64,000 nucleotides of DNA from Bacteroides sp. 519 (GTDB lineage Bacteria > Bacteroidota > Bacteroidia > Bacteroidales > Bacteroidaceae): assembly GCF_010500955.1 (NCBI RefSeq), contig NZ_QVMJ01000021.1:62001-126000 (forward strand). The letters are read 5' to 3'. Both the position numbers and the translations under genes were made by a program. The stretch's first letter is position 1. Every line of letters starts with the position of its first letter. Shown one piece after another: positions 27,057 to 35,836 of this stretch. The notes below the pieces were generated by a model. That model had not been told where the DNA came from and searched no databases. It was given only the letters and a program-made list of their open reading frames with translations.

Positions 27057-27398
27057 AGCTTGTTTAGGTAACTCCTTTACAGCAAAAGCCGAGCGGGCAG
27101 GAAAATCACCTATAAAATAAGAAGCATATACTTTATTCATATCAGCAAAGTGGGCCATATCGCTTAAATACACTGTTGTTTTTACAACATTATCCATGGT
27201 AAGCCCTGCTTCATCAAGAATATGTTTCATGTTTTCAAGTGATTGGCGTGCCTGTGCTTCGGCGCCTTCTGGCATTTCTCCGGTTTCGGCATTGATGGGC
27301 AATTGTCCGGAAACAAAAATAAGTCCGTTTGCTTCTATTGCCTGGCTGTATGGGCCAATTGCTCCCGGTGCTTTTGAACTATTAATTACTTTCTTCAT
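27024..27398 (-). CDS. ridA: RidA-family enamine/imine deaminase
   Basis: A 124-residue RidA (YjgF/TdcF) protein. The start MKKVINSSKAPGAIGPYSQA matches family N-termini, so I chose ATG at 27398 over a longer reading frame. The catalytic Arg lies in FPARSAFAV, with Glu in VEIECIAVR. It destroys reactive enamines made by PLP enzymes, consistent with the amino-acid metabolism around it. Its stop lies inside the last codons of folC on the other strand. Confidence 0.93.
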   Translation of the reverse strand: MKKVINSSKAPGAIGPYSQAIEANGLIFVSGQLPINAETGEMPEGAEAQARQSLENMKHILDEAGLTMDNVVKTTVYLSDMAHFADMNKVYASYFIGDFPARSAFAVKELPKQALVEIECIAVR

Positions 27399-27430
27399 TG
27401 TTTGATATTTAAGTTTAATATAGAGTTTAA

Positions 27431-27610
27431 AATAAAAACACAGAGACACAGAAACACTGAGCTTTTCCTTGTGCTGAACACAGAGTTATTGTATGACAAA
27501 TTCTTTGAACAGATTCTTATATTGAGTTTTTGTACGACAAAAGCGAAGCCTCTGTGTTCAGCACAAGGAAAAGCTCCGTGTTTCTGTGCCTCTGTGTTTT
27601 TATTCAATTC
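27431..27610. repeat. CACAGAG/CTTTTCCTTGTGC palindrome, second copy
   Basis: The outer arms match those of 7611-7981 (AATAAAAACACAGAGACAC, then AGCTTTTCCTTGTGCTGAAC). The inner part is different and lacks the AGGCCAACGGCCT modules. It lies upstream of ridA. Confidence 0.85.
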
Positions 27611-27800
27611 AGGCTAAAACAATTTTCGAAGATAATAAATCATTTTAAAAGAAAAAAGTTCAGCTTCGTGCAGTATTTTTAAAAACCTTGCATTTACTAA
27701 ATAAGAACAAAAGATACAGACTAGCTTTAACCCAATTGAAAAACCTGAAATTAACTATGTCGGAGATAAAATAAGCCATTAGTATTTATCTATCTCCATC

Positions 27801-27836
27801 AGAAGAGATAGCCCGTGAGGGTATATCTCTTCTTTT
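27801..27836. terminator. Hairpin before the phosphatase gene's end
   Basis: Stem AGAAGAGATA/TATCTCTTCT with inner GCCC/GGGT and a loop gtga, followed by TTTT on the plus strand. It lies just past the stop of the minus-strand phosphatase gene. The T-run favours plus-strand termination, so its use is uncertain. The gap 27620-27800 shows nothing else. Confidence 0.5.
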
Positions 27837-27851
27837 GAATTATAAACCCTG

Positions 27852-28766
27852 TTACTTAAACACCTGTTTCATAGACCGTCCTACCCACACTTGTGGTTGT
27901 TCAAAATTGAATATTGTAGCTATAGTCGAGGCAACATCAAATTGCATCATGCTTTCTTCAAACTCACCAAGCTGTTTTATATTCTTTCCGGCAATAATAA
28001 AGGGTGTTTCCATTTCCTCCATGGTTTTGCCACCATGTCCTTTATTAATACCACCATGATCGGAAGTGACAATGAAAATAGTTTCGTCCATCATGCCTGC
28101 ATCATCTACTGCCTGAATAATCCGGCCTACATAGCCATCTAATTCGGTTAACTTATTGTAATATTCAGGTGTATCGTGTCCGTCGGCATGACCCACATGG
28201 TCGGGATTATCATAAATAATAGCTACCAGATTAGGTTTCTTTTCGGTAATGTATTTTACAGACATGTCGGCCAGTAAAGTAGGATTCTCGCTATAATCCG
28301 GTGCAATAGCGTGGTAATTGAGTGAAAGAGTATCTACCACATATTTTATTCCGTTCCACTCGTACAAACAACCAATTTCGGCATGTGGTTGAGCATCTCG
28401 CAATAGCTGAAACATGGTTGGGAATATGTTGTTTTTATAAATCACCCGTGATGGAAGTTCAGGCGTTTGCGAACCCCAATCGGTATAGCCATGTAGTTCA
28501 GGACATGCTCCCATAAACATCGAAGCCCAGTTAACTGCACTCGACGAAGGTAATACACTTCGCTTTTGCAAAGTATAGCTTCCCTGACTCATTAGTTTTT
28601 TAACATTAGGCATATCAGCTTTGGCAACGCTGTACGATCCCCAGCCATCCAGTCCGATTAATACTACGTGTTTGGCTTTAGCTTCCGGCTTCTGTTCTGT
28701 CGGTTTGTTAGTAGAGCACGAGATGATAAGTGCAGCTACCATTCCTAGTAATAAAGTTTTTTTCAT
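27852..28766 (-). CDS. Lipoprotein of the alkaline phosphatase/pyrophosphatase superfamily
   Basis: A 304-residue protein with a lipobox-type signal (LIISC, Cys about 17). The core has the metal/nucleophile motifs VVLIGLDGWG (Asp) and PSSSAVNWASM (the Ser/Thr nucleophile region), then DNPDHVGHADGH and TSDHGG with its metal ligands. This matches the nucleotide pyrophosphatase/phosphodiesterase branch (Phosphodiest fold). It is anchored in the membrane facing the periplasm. The substrate is unknown. Confidence 0.88.
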   Translation of the reverse strand: MKKTLLLGMVAALIISCSTNKPTEQKPEAKAKHVVLIGLDGWGSYSVAKADMPNVKKLMSQGSYTLQKRSVLPSSSAVNWASMFMGACPELHGYTDWGSQTPELPSRVIYKNNIFPTMFQLLRDAQPHAEIGCLYEWNGIKYVVDTLSLNYHAIAPDYSENPTLLADMSVKYITEKKPNLVAIIYDNPDHVGHADGHDTPEYYNKLTELDGYVGRIIQAVDDAGMMDETIFIVTSDHGGINKGHGGKTMEEMETPFIIAGKNIKQLGEFEESMMQFDVASTIATIFNFEQPQVWVGRSMKQVFK

Positions 28767-28784
28767 AAAAGATAGATAATTGAT

Positions 28785-29291
28785 TTATAAATAAAGGCCC
28801 ATAATGTAATCGTTCATATAATACCCGTTTCCAATATCAAAATCTCCTTCGCGGAGTTTTTTCATTCCCATTCGTTCATAAAATTGCAGTGCTTTGTTGT
28901 TGCGGTTTACGTTTAGTTCCATTAAACACGGTCCGGGATGAATTTCTTTAATATACTTAATAGCATGTTCAAACAGCAATTTGCCTATGCTATGTCCTTG
29001 AAATGTAGGCAAAACATATATTTTTTGTAAATGAAATAAGTTCTCTTCCTGCTGTTCTACCGATACATATCCACAAGGTTCACCATCCAGTTTACTGATG
29101 AAATACACATGTCCGCTCTCAGTCATTTGCTTACATATATTCTCAGGCGAATACATCCAGTTAAACATGTAATCTAGTTGTTTCGGCGAAAGTATTTCGC
29201 AATATGTAGCAGGAAAAACCTGTGCGGCAAGTTCATTAATAAGTGAACAGTCGTTTATTGTAGCTTTTTGTATAGTTATCATTTTATCCAT
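28785..29291 (-). CDS. GNAT-family N-acetyltransferase
   Basis: A 168-residue acetyltransferase. The acetyl-CoA loop shows in VLPTFQGHSIGKLLFEHAI (the Q/RxxGxG/A pattern), with the C-terminal strand LNVNRNNKALQFYERMGMKK. It resembles single-domain GNAT enzymes acting on small amines or peptides. The substrate is unknown. A promoter copy lies in the 45-bp inverted repeat at 29321-29365. Confidence 0.85.
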   Translation of the reverse strand: MDKMITIQKATINDCSLINELAAQVFPATYCEILSPKQLDYMFNWMYSPENICKQMTESGHVYFISKLDGEPCGYVSVEQQEENLFHLQKIYVLPTFQGHSIGKLLFEHAIKYIKEIHPGPCLMELNVNRNNKALQFYERMGMKKLREGDFDIGNGYYMNDYIMGLYL

Positions 29292-29320
29292 TTTTTGATT
29301 AAATAAGTTCTATAACAACA

Positions 29321-29365
29321 GTGCAAAGATAACATCAACTAACCGATTTTACCCAATCTTTGTTG
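29321..29365 (-). promoter_or_regulatory. Promoter inside 45-bp inverted repeat, left copy
   Basis: This is the reverse complement of 29688-29732 at 40 of 45 positions. All five differences are transitions. It contains CAAAGATA (29324-29331), a -7 box TATCTTTG on the minus strand, placed about 30 bases before the GNAT start. So the two divergent genes share a duplicated promoter. Confidence 0.7.
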
Positions 29366-29462
29366 GAATAATTTTATCGGAGATACATATTTGTATCTCT
29401 ACCTAAAGTATGGGTTAGGCAAAAGTTGGAAAAACGAGGGCTTTGGTTCAAATCAGAACCAA

Positions 29463-29565
29463 AAATGCAGTTCATTTGCACCTCAAATGCAGTTCATTTA
29501 CACCTCAAATGCAGTTCATTTAGCATGCAAATGCAGTTCATTTAGGGTGCAAATGCAGTTCATTT
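29463..29565. repeat. Tandem array, five units, 22-bp period
   Basis: The 15-mer AAATGCAGTTCATTT starts at 29463, 29485, 29507, 29529 and 29551, an exact 22-bp period. The seven-base spacers differ (GCACCTC, ACACCTC, AGCATGC, AGGGTGC). Each 15-mer is itself a dyad AAATG/CATTT. Flanking it are GGTTCAAATCAGAACC and GGTTCAATTCAGATT. Confidence 0.9.
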
Positions 29566-29687
29566 GTAACACTAGTCTTTCAGGTATTCCATTTTGGTTC
29601 AATTCAGATTGGAATTGAAACCTTTTGTAGGAATGGGTACGCAGATGAACATCAATTGCACAAAAAATATCCGCAGGGAAAATAGTT

Positions 29688-29732
29688 CAACAAAGATTGG
29701 GTAGAATCAGTTGGTTGGTGTTATCTTTGTAC
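29688..29732 (+). promoter_or_regulatory. Promoter inside 45-bp inverted repeat, right copy
   Basis: Partner of 29321-29365 (40 of 45 matches). -7 box TATCTTTG lies at 29722-29729, with TTG at 29697-29699. The HipA-like start codon is 21 bases downstream. Confidence 0.7.
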
Positions 29733-29752
29733 AAAGAAAAACGTTCAACTAA

Positions 29753-30535
29753 ATGGATATTCGAACAGAAAACGTAATACGTTATATGATGCCCTTGCGT
29801 GAGGGAGGCTCCTTACCTGCTCTTGCCGAGGCCGATGATGGATTTAAATATGTGTTGAAATTCAGAGGCGCCGGACATGGAACGAAAGCCCTGATTTCGG
29901 AATTTGTGGGTGGTGAGATTGCCCGCTTACTCGGCTTAAAAGTACCCGAAATAGTGTTTCTACATTTGGATGAGGCCTTTGGCCGAACAGAAGCCGACGA
30001 AGAAATACAGGATTTACTGCAATGGAGTAGGGGACTTAACCTCGGTTTACACTTCCTGTCGGGTGCGTTGACATTCGATCCGGTTGTAAATTCTGTAGAC
30101 GAGGATACTGCTTCGTATGTGGTTTGGTTGGATTCTTTGTTGATGAATATTGACCGTACTGTAAAAAATACAAACCTGTTGATGTGGCACAAAGAATTGT
30201 GGCTCATTGATCAGGGAGCTTCTTTGTATTTTCATTATACTTGGACTAACTGGGAAAAACAATCCATCAGTGCTTTTCCTCAGGTAAAAGATCATGTGTT
30301 GTTGCCTTGGGCTACTCAATTAGATAAGATTGATACTATCTGCAAGCAAAAACTATCTATGGATAAAATCATTGATATAATCAATACCATCCCTAACGAC
30401 TGGTTAGAGTGGGAAGGAAACGATGATACCATTGAAGAAAAAAGAAATGTATATATTGAATTCTTTAAAAGAAGAATTGCCCATTCGGATATATTTGTAA
30501 AAGAAGCACAAAATGCAAGAAAAACATCTGTATGA
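29753..30535 (+). CDS. HipA-like kinase
   Basis: A 260-residue protein of the HipA-type kinase fold without HipA's N-terminal part. It shows the ATP-binding Lys in YVLKF (about 35), the catalytic loop MNIDRTVKNTNLL (about 129) and the DFG-equivalent LIDQGASL. The next gene, DUF3037, overlaps its 3' end by 23 bases, and HipA-like/DUF3037 neighbours are a known arrangement as I recall. A toxin role is possible but not shown, and DUF3037 could be an inhibitor or partner. Confidence 0.82.
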   Translation: MDIRTENVIRYMMPLREGGSLPALAEADDGFKYVLKFRGAGHGTKALISEFVGGEIARLLGLKVPEIVFLHLDEAFGRTEADEEIQDLLQWSRGLNLGLHFLSGALTFDPVVNSVDEDTASYVVWLDSLLMNIDRTVKNTNLLMWHKELWLIDQGASLYFHYTWTNWEKQSISAFPQVKDHVLLPWATQLDKIDTICKQKLSMDKIIDIINTIPNDWLEWEGNDDTIEEKRNVYIEFFKRRIAHSDIFVKEAQNARKTSV

Positions 30536-30896
30536 ATATGCTGTGATTCGTGTGTTGCCCAAAGTGGAACGCGAAGAGTTTATTAATGTAGGAGTCATTC
30601 TTTTTTCGAAAAGAAGCAAATATCTGCGGAGCAAATTTCTGGTGAATGAAAATAAACTAAAGCTTTTTTCTACCGAACTGGATATTGAATCGCTACGCAA
30701 ACAACTGGAAACTTTTGATAAAATATGTGCAGGGAGTTTTAAAAGAGAACCAATTGCCTCTATGGATGTTGCCGAAAGATTTCGTTGGCTTACGGCGGTA
30801 AGAAGTGCTTCAATACAAACATCACGTCCACATCCGGGCTTGGCTGATGACTTGGATGCTACTTTCAACAAATTGTTTCAGGAGTTGGTTATCTAA
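30513..30896 (+). CDS. DUF3037 protein
   Basis: A 127-residue protein matching DUF3037: YEYAVIRVLPKVEREEFINV near the N-terminus, GVILFSKRSKYL next, and the C-terminal HPGLADDLDATFNKLFQELV. It overlaps the HipA-like gene by 23 bases, so translation is probably coupled. The biochemical role is unknown. Confidence 0.85.
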   Translation: MQEKHLYEYAVIRVLPKVEREEFINVGVILFSKRSKYLRSKFLVNENKLKLFSTELDIESLRKQLETFDKICAGSFKREPIASMDVAERFRWLTAVRSASIQTSRPHPGLADDLDATFNKLFQELVI

Positions 30897-31013
30897 ACCA
30901 TAATTGTTCTCTGTGATTGAGTGTGCGAATTATTTTAATATAACCAATAAACTTTCTATTCGGAAAGCTGTTACTTATTAAAGAACTATCGTTTAATTAA
31001 AATAATAAGTATT

Positions 31014-32408
31014 ATGGCTTTACATTTAGTCGATTCTGAAAATAGCGAAAGCATTTTCGATCTTTATGCGCAATCTGCCGCTACGCGAGAGATTCCAAAA
31101 TATAAAATGTGTGAGAACTCTAACGATCCGGAGTTGGTAAAAGACCTGTTGCTGGACGAGTTATTGTTGGATGGAAATGCAAAACAAAATCTGGCTACGT
31201 TTTGCCAGACCGATGTGGATAAAGAAATTCATGAGTTGATGGATAAGAGCATCGACAAAAACATGATTGATAAAGATGAATATCCACAGACAGCCGAAAT
31301 AGAAAACAGGTGTGTACATATATTGGCCGACTTATGGCATTCTCCTAAAAGTGCAGAAACTATAGGGTGCTCAACAACCGGATCGAGTGAAGCTGCTATG
31401 TTAGGTGGCTTGGCTTTGAAATGGAAGTGGCGCCAGAAAATGCAGAAAGCAGGAAAACCAACCGACAAGCCAAACATTATAACAGGTCCTGTTCAAATTT
31501 GCTGGCATAAATTCGCCAGGTACTTTGATGTGGAAATCCGTGAAGTACCTATGGAACATAACCGTTTATTGATGACACCAGAAGAGGTGTTAAAACGAGT
31601 AGACGAAAACACAATAGGGGTTGTACCTACATTCGGGGTAACTTTTACTTTAGAGTATGAAGATGTGAAAGCCATCAGTGAGGCTTTGGATCTTTTGGAA
31701 AAAAAAACCGGATTAGACATTCCTATCCACGTAGATGCTGCCAGTGGCGGATTTATAGCTCCGTTTATTCAGGAAAAAATTGTTTGGGATTTCCGTTTGC
31801 CACGTGTCAAGTCCATTAATGCATCAGGGCATAAATACGGTTTGTCGCCTCTGGGTGTGGGTTGGGTTGTATGGCGCGAGAAACAAGATCTTCCCGAAGA
31901 ACTGATTTTCCGTGTAAATTACCTGGGTGGAGACATGCCTACATTTGCATTAAACTTCTCTCGTCCCGGTGGACAAATCATTGCTCAGTATTATAATCTA
32001 GTGCGTCATGGTAAAGATGGGTACAGGCGTATTCAGCAGGCTTGTCTGGATCATGGAATCTACATTGCCGAAGAAGTGAAAAAACTGGGTATATTCGATT
32101 TGCTTTATGATGGTAAATCGGCATTGCCGGGAGCCGCATGGATGCTAAAGAAAGGTGTTAATCCGGGCTTCAACTTGTATGATTTATCAGATAAAATGCG
32201 TGCACGCGGTTGGCAGATAGCATCGTACTCTTTGCCCGCTAATTGTCAGGATATGGTTATTCAGCGTGTATTGATCCGTCATGGATTCAGTCGCGATATG
32301 GCCGATCTATTCCTCGAAGACCTGAAGCGTAGTATTGCGTTCTTCCATAAAAATCCGGTAACGCATGGTTCTTCTCAGGAAGATGCAGGAGGATTCCATC
32401 ATGGTTAA
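31014..32408 (+). CDS. gadB: Glutamate decarboxylase
   Basis: A 464-residue PLP-dependent enzyme, full length for GadB. It has the substrate/PLP region GCSTTGSSEAAMLGG, the PLP-Asp motif HVDAASGGF, and the Schiff-base Lys274 in NASGHKYGLS. It turns glutamate into GABA and CO2, consuming a proton. No glutamate/GABA antiporter gene is next to it. A GCCAATGTG palindrome begins at the stop codon. It is one of several glutamate-using systems in the window. Confidence 0.95.
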   Translation: MALHLVDSENSESIFDLYAQSAATREIPKYKMCENSNDPELVKDLLLDELLLDGNAKQNLATFCQTDVDKEIHELMDKSIDKNMIDKDEYPQTAEIENRCVHILADLWHSPKSAETIGCSTTGSSEAAMLGGLALKWKWRQKMQKAGKPTDKPNIITGPVQICWHKFARYFDVEIREVPMEHNRLLMTPEEVLKRVDENTIGVVPTFGVTFTLEYEDVKAISEALDLLEKKTGLDIPIHVDAASGGFIAPFIQEKIVWDFRLPRVKSINASGHKYGLSPLGVGWVVWREKQDLPEELIFRVNYLGGDMPTFALNFSRPGGQIIAQYYNLVRHGKDGYRRIQQACLDHGIYIAEEVKKLGIFDLLYDGKSALPGAAWMLKKGVNPGFNLYDLSDKMRARGWQIASYSLPANCQDMVIQRVLIRHGFSRDMADLFLEDLKRSIAFFHKNPVTHGSSQEDAGGFHHG

Positions 32409-32539
32409 TATGCCAATGTGCCAATGTGCCAATGTGAATAATATGCCAATGTGAATAATGTGCCAATAATATGCCAATGTGCTAATAAGAATGCGCAGCT
32501 AATTAGCACATTATTCACATTGGCACATTAGCACATTAC
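32408..32539. repeat. Palindrome of GCCAATGTG words with GCGCAGCTAATT
   Basis: The left arm has at least six GCCAATGTG/GCCAATAAT words. The right arm reads TTAGCACATTATTCACATTGG. It sits between the convergent gadB and protease genes and touches both ends. Confidence 0.85.
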
Positions 32540-33834
32540 TCAAAAACAGCAAACATTTTATCAAAGTTAATGGTGACTTTATTGTGCAATCGTATAAAGT
32601 CGGCCCCTAGAGAACCATCATATTGATCAATGTTAAGTCCATCGTTGGTGAAAACATCTATTTGGGGAAGTGTAACATTGTTACCTCCAACTTGAATAGG
32701 GAAGTTGTTTAAAGTATATGTATTGATGTATTTCACTCCACCGAATCCACCAATTCCTCCACCTTTTTTAAGTTTACCGTTTGCTTCAATTTCTTCCTCG
32801 TGTTCCACAAAATATTTAGAAGATAATCCGATATTGCTACCAGTATCAAAATGCAATAATAATCTTTCTTCGTTAGAAAAAGCTTCAATGTAGGGCTGTC
32901 CTCCTTTTAGCATCATATTTGATCCGGTAGAAGGCAATGCAGATTGGCGTAGTGGGAATACAATTTCTTTTTTCTGAGGATATATCTGGCATTCGGCCAT
33001 AGCTTTTATGAAAACCGAACCCAAAACAGCATCAAGTTGCAATGTATCAACAGGTAACAGATTGTCGCCGGGAGCTATTATAAAGGCCACATTCTTATAA
33101 ACGATCTCACCAATCCGCATTCTTTCAGCCTTTCCCAGTTTTACAACTCCATTGGTTATACCATAAACAACTACCGAATCATTAATAATTTTGATGTTGT
33201 TTTCGCGTGCAAATTTCTCGGTTACCATATTGGTAGAATATCCTTCGCAACCGGTATCAAAGAGAAACGGAACGTCTTTGCCGTTCAGATTTGCATTTAC
33301 ATACATAGCATGTTGCAGAAAATCTTTATGTTCAATAATAGGAATTGTGCAGTTTTTGGCTGGTCGTTCTATTTCCGGTTTCATTAAATCGCCCAATGCA
33401 ACCAAAGCACATTGAGATAAAAATATAGTTCTGGTATTTTCGTCAAGCCCGTCAAATGAATCAGTTTGGTTTACATAGTTTATCAACATATCTGCTGCCG
33501 AAAGATACTTTCCTTGATATCTTAAGTTCTCGGCTATCAGTGCAACACAAGTAGTTATACCATTTAATCCCAAACTTTCTTGGTGGTTGGTAATCAATGT
33601 ACTTAATTTCTTTATAGCCTCATCGGGTTTATTAAAAGCGGTGCTGATAAATGCTTCGGCCATGAGTTTAACTGTAGGATTTTTTATATTCCCTTTTTCC
33701 TCCTGGTATCTTTGTTTTAACTGTAGGTAATCACCGTTATTTATCCAGAAAGTAATTTCGTCATCAGCAGTTTGCGAAAATACATTTCCGCTAATGATTA
33801 ATAATAAAATTAATAGTAGATTCTTTATTTTCAT
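32536..33834 (-). CDS. Secreted tandem retropepsin-like aspartic protease
   Basis: A 432-residue protein with a signal peptide (ends near GNVFSQ), an alpha-helical TPR-like region (about 25-165) and two retropepsin-like halves. The active-site triads are FDTGCEGY (about 200) and FDTGSNIG (about 333). Single-domain family members must dimerise, so two Asp-Thr-Gly copies in one chain could form a complete site like pepsin. The target protein is unknown. It is transcribed alone and convergent with gadB. Confidence 0.85.
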   Translation of the reverse strand: MKIKNLLLILLLIISGNVFSQTADDEITFWINNGDYLQLKQRYQEEKGNIKNPTVKLMAEAFISTAFNKPDEAIKKLSTLITNHQESLGLNGITTCVALIAENLRYQGKYLSAADMLINYVNQTDSFDGLDENTRTIFLSQCALVALGDLMKPEIERPAKNCTIPIIEHKDFLQHAMYVNANLNGKDVPFLFDTGCEGYSTNMVTEKFARENNIKIINDSVVVYGITNGVVKLGKAERMRIGEIVYKNVAFIIAPGDNLLPVDTLQLDAVLGSVFIKAMAECQIYPQKKEIVFPLRQSALPSTGSNMMLKGGQPYIEAFSNEERLLLHFDTGSNIGLSSKYFVEHEEEIEANGKLKKGGGIGGFGGVKYINTYTLNNFPIQVGGNNVTLPQIDVFTNDGLNIDQYDGSLGADFIRLHNKVTINFDKMFAVFE

Positions 33835-33983
33835 ATCATTTGTATAATAATGGCGTCAAAGGTAATGAAAATGCAGTTAAATATCTTTTTATTCCTGATG
33901 AATAGCTGACGGATAAAATTATAATTTTAATTTTGCAGCATATTTTAACAGCACTCAATGTAACTTTATAAATATACTATAGT

Positions 33984-34682
33984 ATGGAATGGAATAATAC
34001 CATAATCGAGAATTTACAATGGTCGGATACCATTATAAATCTTGAAGGTAAGCAACGGGTAGCCCGGGAAATTGCTGCAAAAATGAAAGATGGAGATGTA
34101 ATTGGGGTAGGATCGGGGTCGACCGTATATGTGGCAGTATGTGCCATGGCCGAACGAATTAAAAAAGAAAACCTTCGCATTCAGGTTATTCCTGCATCAC
34201 TTGAACTGTCAATGACCTGTGTACAACTGGGTATTCCACAAACAACTCTCTGGGATAAAAAGCCCGACTGGACTTTTGATGGTGCCGATGAAGTAGACCC
34301 TGACATGAGTTTAATTAAAGGAAGGGGAGGTGCCATGTTTAAAGAAAAACTATTGATTGCAAATAGCCAGGAAACCTATATAATAGTAGATGATTCAAAG
34401 TTTGTTGATCGCTTAGGTTCTAAATTCCCAGTTCCAATAGAAGTATTTCCCAATGCATTATTGTATGTTGAAGAACGTGTAAAATCTTTAGGTGCAGTAA
34501 AGGTTGAAATGCGTATGGCGAAAGGCAAAGATGGCCCCATCTTAACCGAAAATGGAAACTTTGTTTTGGATGCCTGGTTCGATTCTATTGATAAAGGAAT
34601 GGAAAAAGAAATCAAACAAATAACCGGGGTTATTGAAAGCGGATTATTTATAGGGTATAATATAAAAGTGCTTTCTATTTAG
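33984..34682 (+). CDS. rpiA: Ribose-5-phosphate isomerase A
   Basis: A 232-residue RpiA. It has IGVGSGSTVYVAV (phosphate site, near 48), the catalytic motif FDGADEVDPDMSLIKGRGGA (near 103) and DDSKFVDRLG (near 143). An N-terminal stretch of about 18 residues (MEWNNTIIENLQWSDT) precedes the usual start, so a later start is possible but no good one is seen. It is part of the pentose-phosphate set together with gnd-zwf-pgl at 41-45 kb. A -7-like TAATTTTG lies at 33928-33935. Confidence 0.9.
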   Translation: MEWNNTIIENLQWSDTIINLEGKQRVAREIAAKMKDGDVIGVGSGSTVYVAVCAMAERIKKENLRIQVIPASLELSMTCVQLGIPQTTLWDKKPDWTFDGADEVDPDMSLIKGRGGAMFKEKLLIANSQETYIIVDDSKFVDRLGSKFPVPIEVFPNALLYVEERVKSLGAVKVEMRMAKGKDGPILTENGNFVLDAWFDSIDKGMEKEIKQITGVIESGLFIGYNIKVLSI

Positions 34683-34770
34683 AGTTTTGAGTAATGAGTA
34701 ATGAGTTTTGAGTAACGATGTCGCATGGTAACTCATTACTCATTACTCAAAACTCATAACTCAATACTCT
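34682..34770. repeat. Palindrome of AATGAGT words with CGATGTCGCATGG centre
   Basis: Arms are AATGAGTAATGAGTTTTGAG-like words and their reverse complement. The centre ACGATGTCGCATGG differs by one base from other members. It begins right after the rpiA stop. Confidence 0.85.
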
Positions 34771-34864
34771 TTTTGTCAGTTTTTAAACCTCAAATGTATT
34801 ATTTTCCCCCTTCTTTTAAATCATTCAGTATATGTTTGTAACCAAACATAAATACCACAAGAAA

Positions 34865-35836
34865 ATGATTAGAAGAGTAATTGTATTTTTTATACTTGCT
34901 TTAATGATAGGCAAGTTATGTGCAGTAAACAAAGAGTCGGTTTATACCATGCGGCCCAATGATGCCGGAGCCGTATACTTTACCTCGGATAATTATCCGA
35001 TAACTGCCGATGGTAAAACCGATGTTTCCCAACATTTACAAGAAGCAATAAACAAATTAAAGCTGGAACAAAATTTTGGAATAATCTTCATTCCCGAAGG
35101 AACATACAAAATAACCCGTACTATTTATATTCCTGCTGCAATCCGATTAATAGGTTATGGACAAAAGCGTCCAATGTTTGTGTTGGCTAAGAACTCTCCG
35201 GGATATCAACAGCCGGTAGAGAACGATAAAGGCAAAGCCAAATATATGTTCTGGTTTACAGGCGGAGTAGTAAAGGATGAAAATAATGTAAACGATGCAA
35301 ACGCAGGAACTTTTTACAGCGCCATGTCAAACATCGATCTGAAGATAGAAGACGGAAACCCTCATGCAGTTGCTTTGCGTACACATTTTGCCCAACACAG
35401 CTTTGTTAGCTATATGAATGTGTATATTGGTAAAGGAAAAGCAGGCCTTTACGATGTAGGCAACGAAATGGAAAACATGGCCTTCTATGGTGGAGAATAT
35501 GGCATTTATACAACTAAAGCCTCTCCGGGATGGCCTATGATGATGGTCGATACTTATTTTGAAGGGCAACGCAAAGCAGCTATTCAAAGTCAGGAAGGCG
35601 GACTTACCATAGTAAATATGCAAGTAAAGAATGTTCCTACTGTAATTGATATAGAACCCAATTACCACGAAAAACTGTTTATAGAAAACTCAAGGTTCGA
35701 GAATGTTAGCGGACCGGCAATTATTATCAGTAACGAACATAACTCTAACAACCAGATATCACTAAGAAACATTGAATGCAGCAAAGTTCCCTTGCTCACT
35801 AAATATAGAAGAATCTCACCCCGTTTATCTGATTAA
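34865..35836 (+). CDS. N-terminal part of a frameshifted beta-helix protein
   Basis: A signal peptide (MIRRVIVFFILALMIGKLCA) is followed by a pectate-lyase-3-like right-handed beta-helix start (GKTDVSQHLQEAINKLK, then GTYKITRTIYIPAA). The coding match stops near 35806. The remaining residues (YRRISPRLSD) are a frameshifted tail. One extra base near 35807 would restore the frame with the following ORF. I chose ATG at 34865 because it begins the signal peptide. An ATG at 34832 is upstream in frame. Confidence 0.75.
   Translation: MIRRVIVFFILALMIGKLCAVNKESVYTMRPNDAGAVYFTSDNYPITADGKTDVSQHLQEAINKLKLEQNFGIIFIPEGTYKITRTIYIPAAIRLIGYGQKRPMFVLAKNSPGYQQPVENDKGKAKYMFWFTGGVVKDENNVNDANAGTFYSAMSNIDLKIEDGNPHAVALRTHFAQHSFVSYMNVYIGKGKAGLYDVGNEMENMAFYGGEYGIYTTKASPGWPMMMVDTYFEGQRKAAIQSQEGGLTIVNMQVKNVPTVIDIEPNYHEKLFIENSRFENVSGPAIIISNEHNSNNQISLRNIECSKVPLLTKYRRISPRLSD

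Noticed and set aside
29391..29618. ORF across the 22-bp array.
   Set aside because: Its residues just repeat the array (CSSF/MQFI words), so it is a by-product of the repeats.
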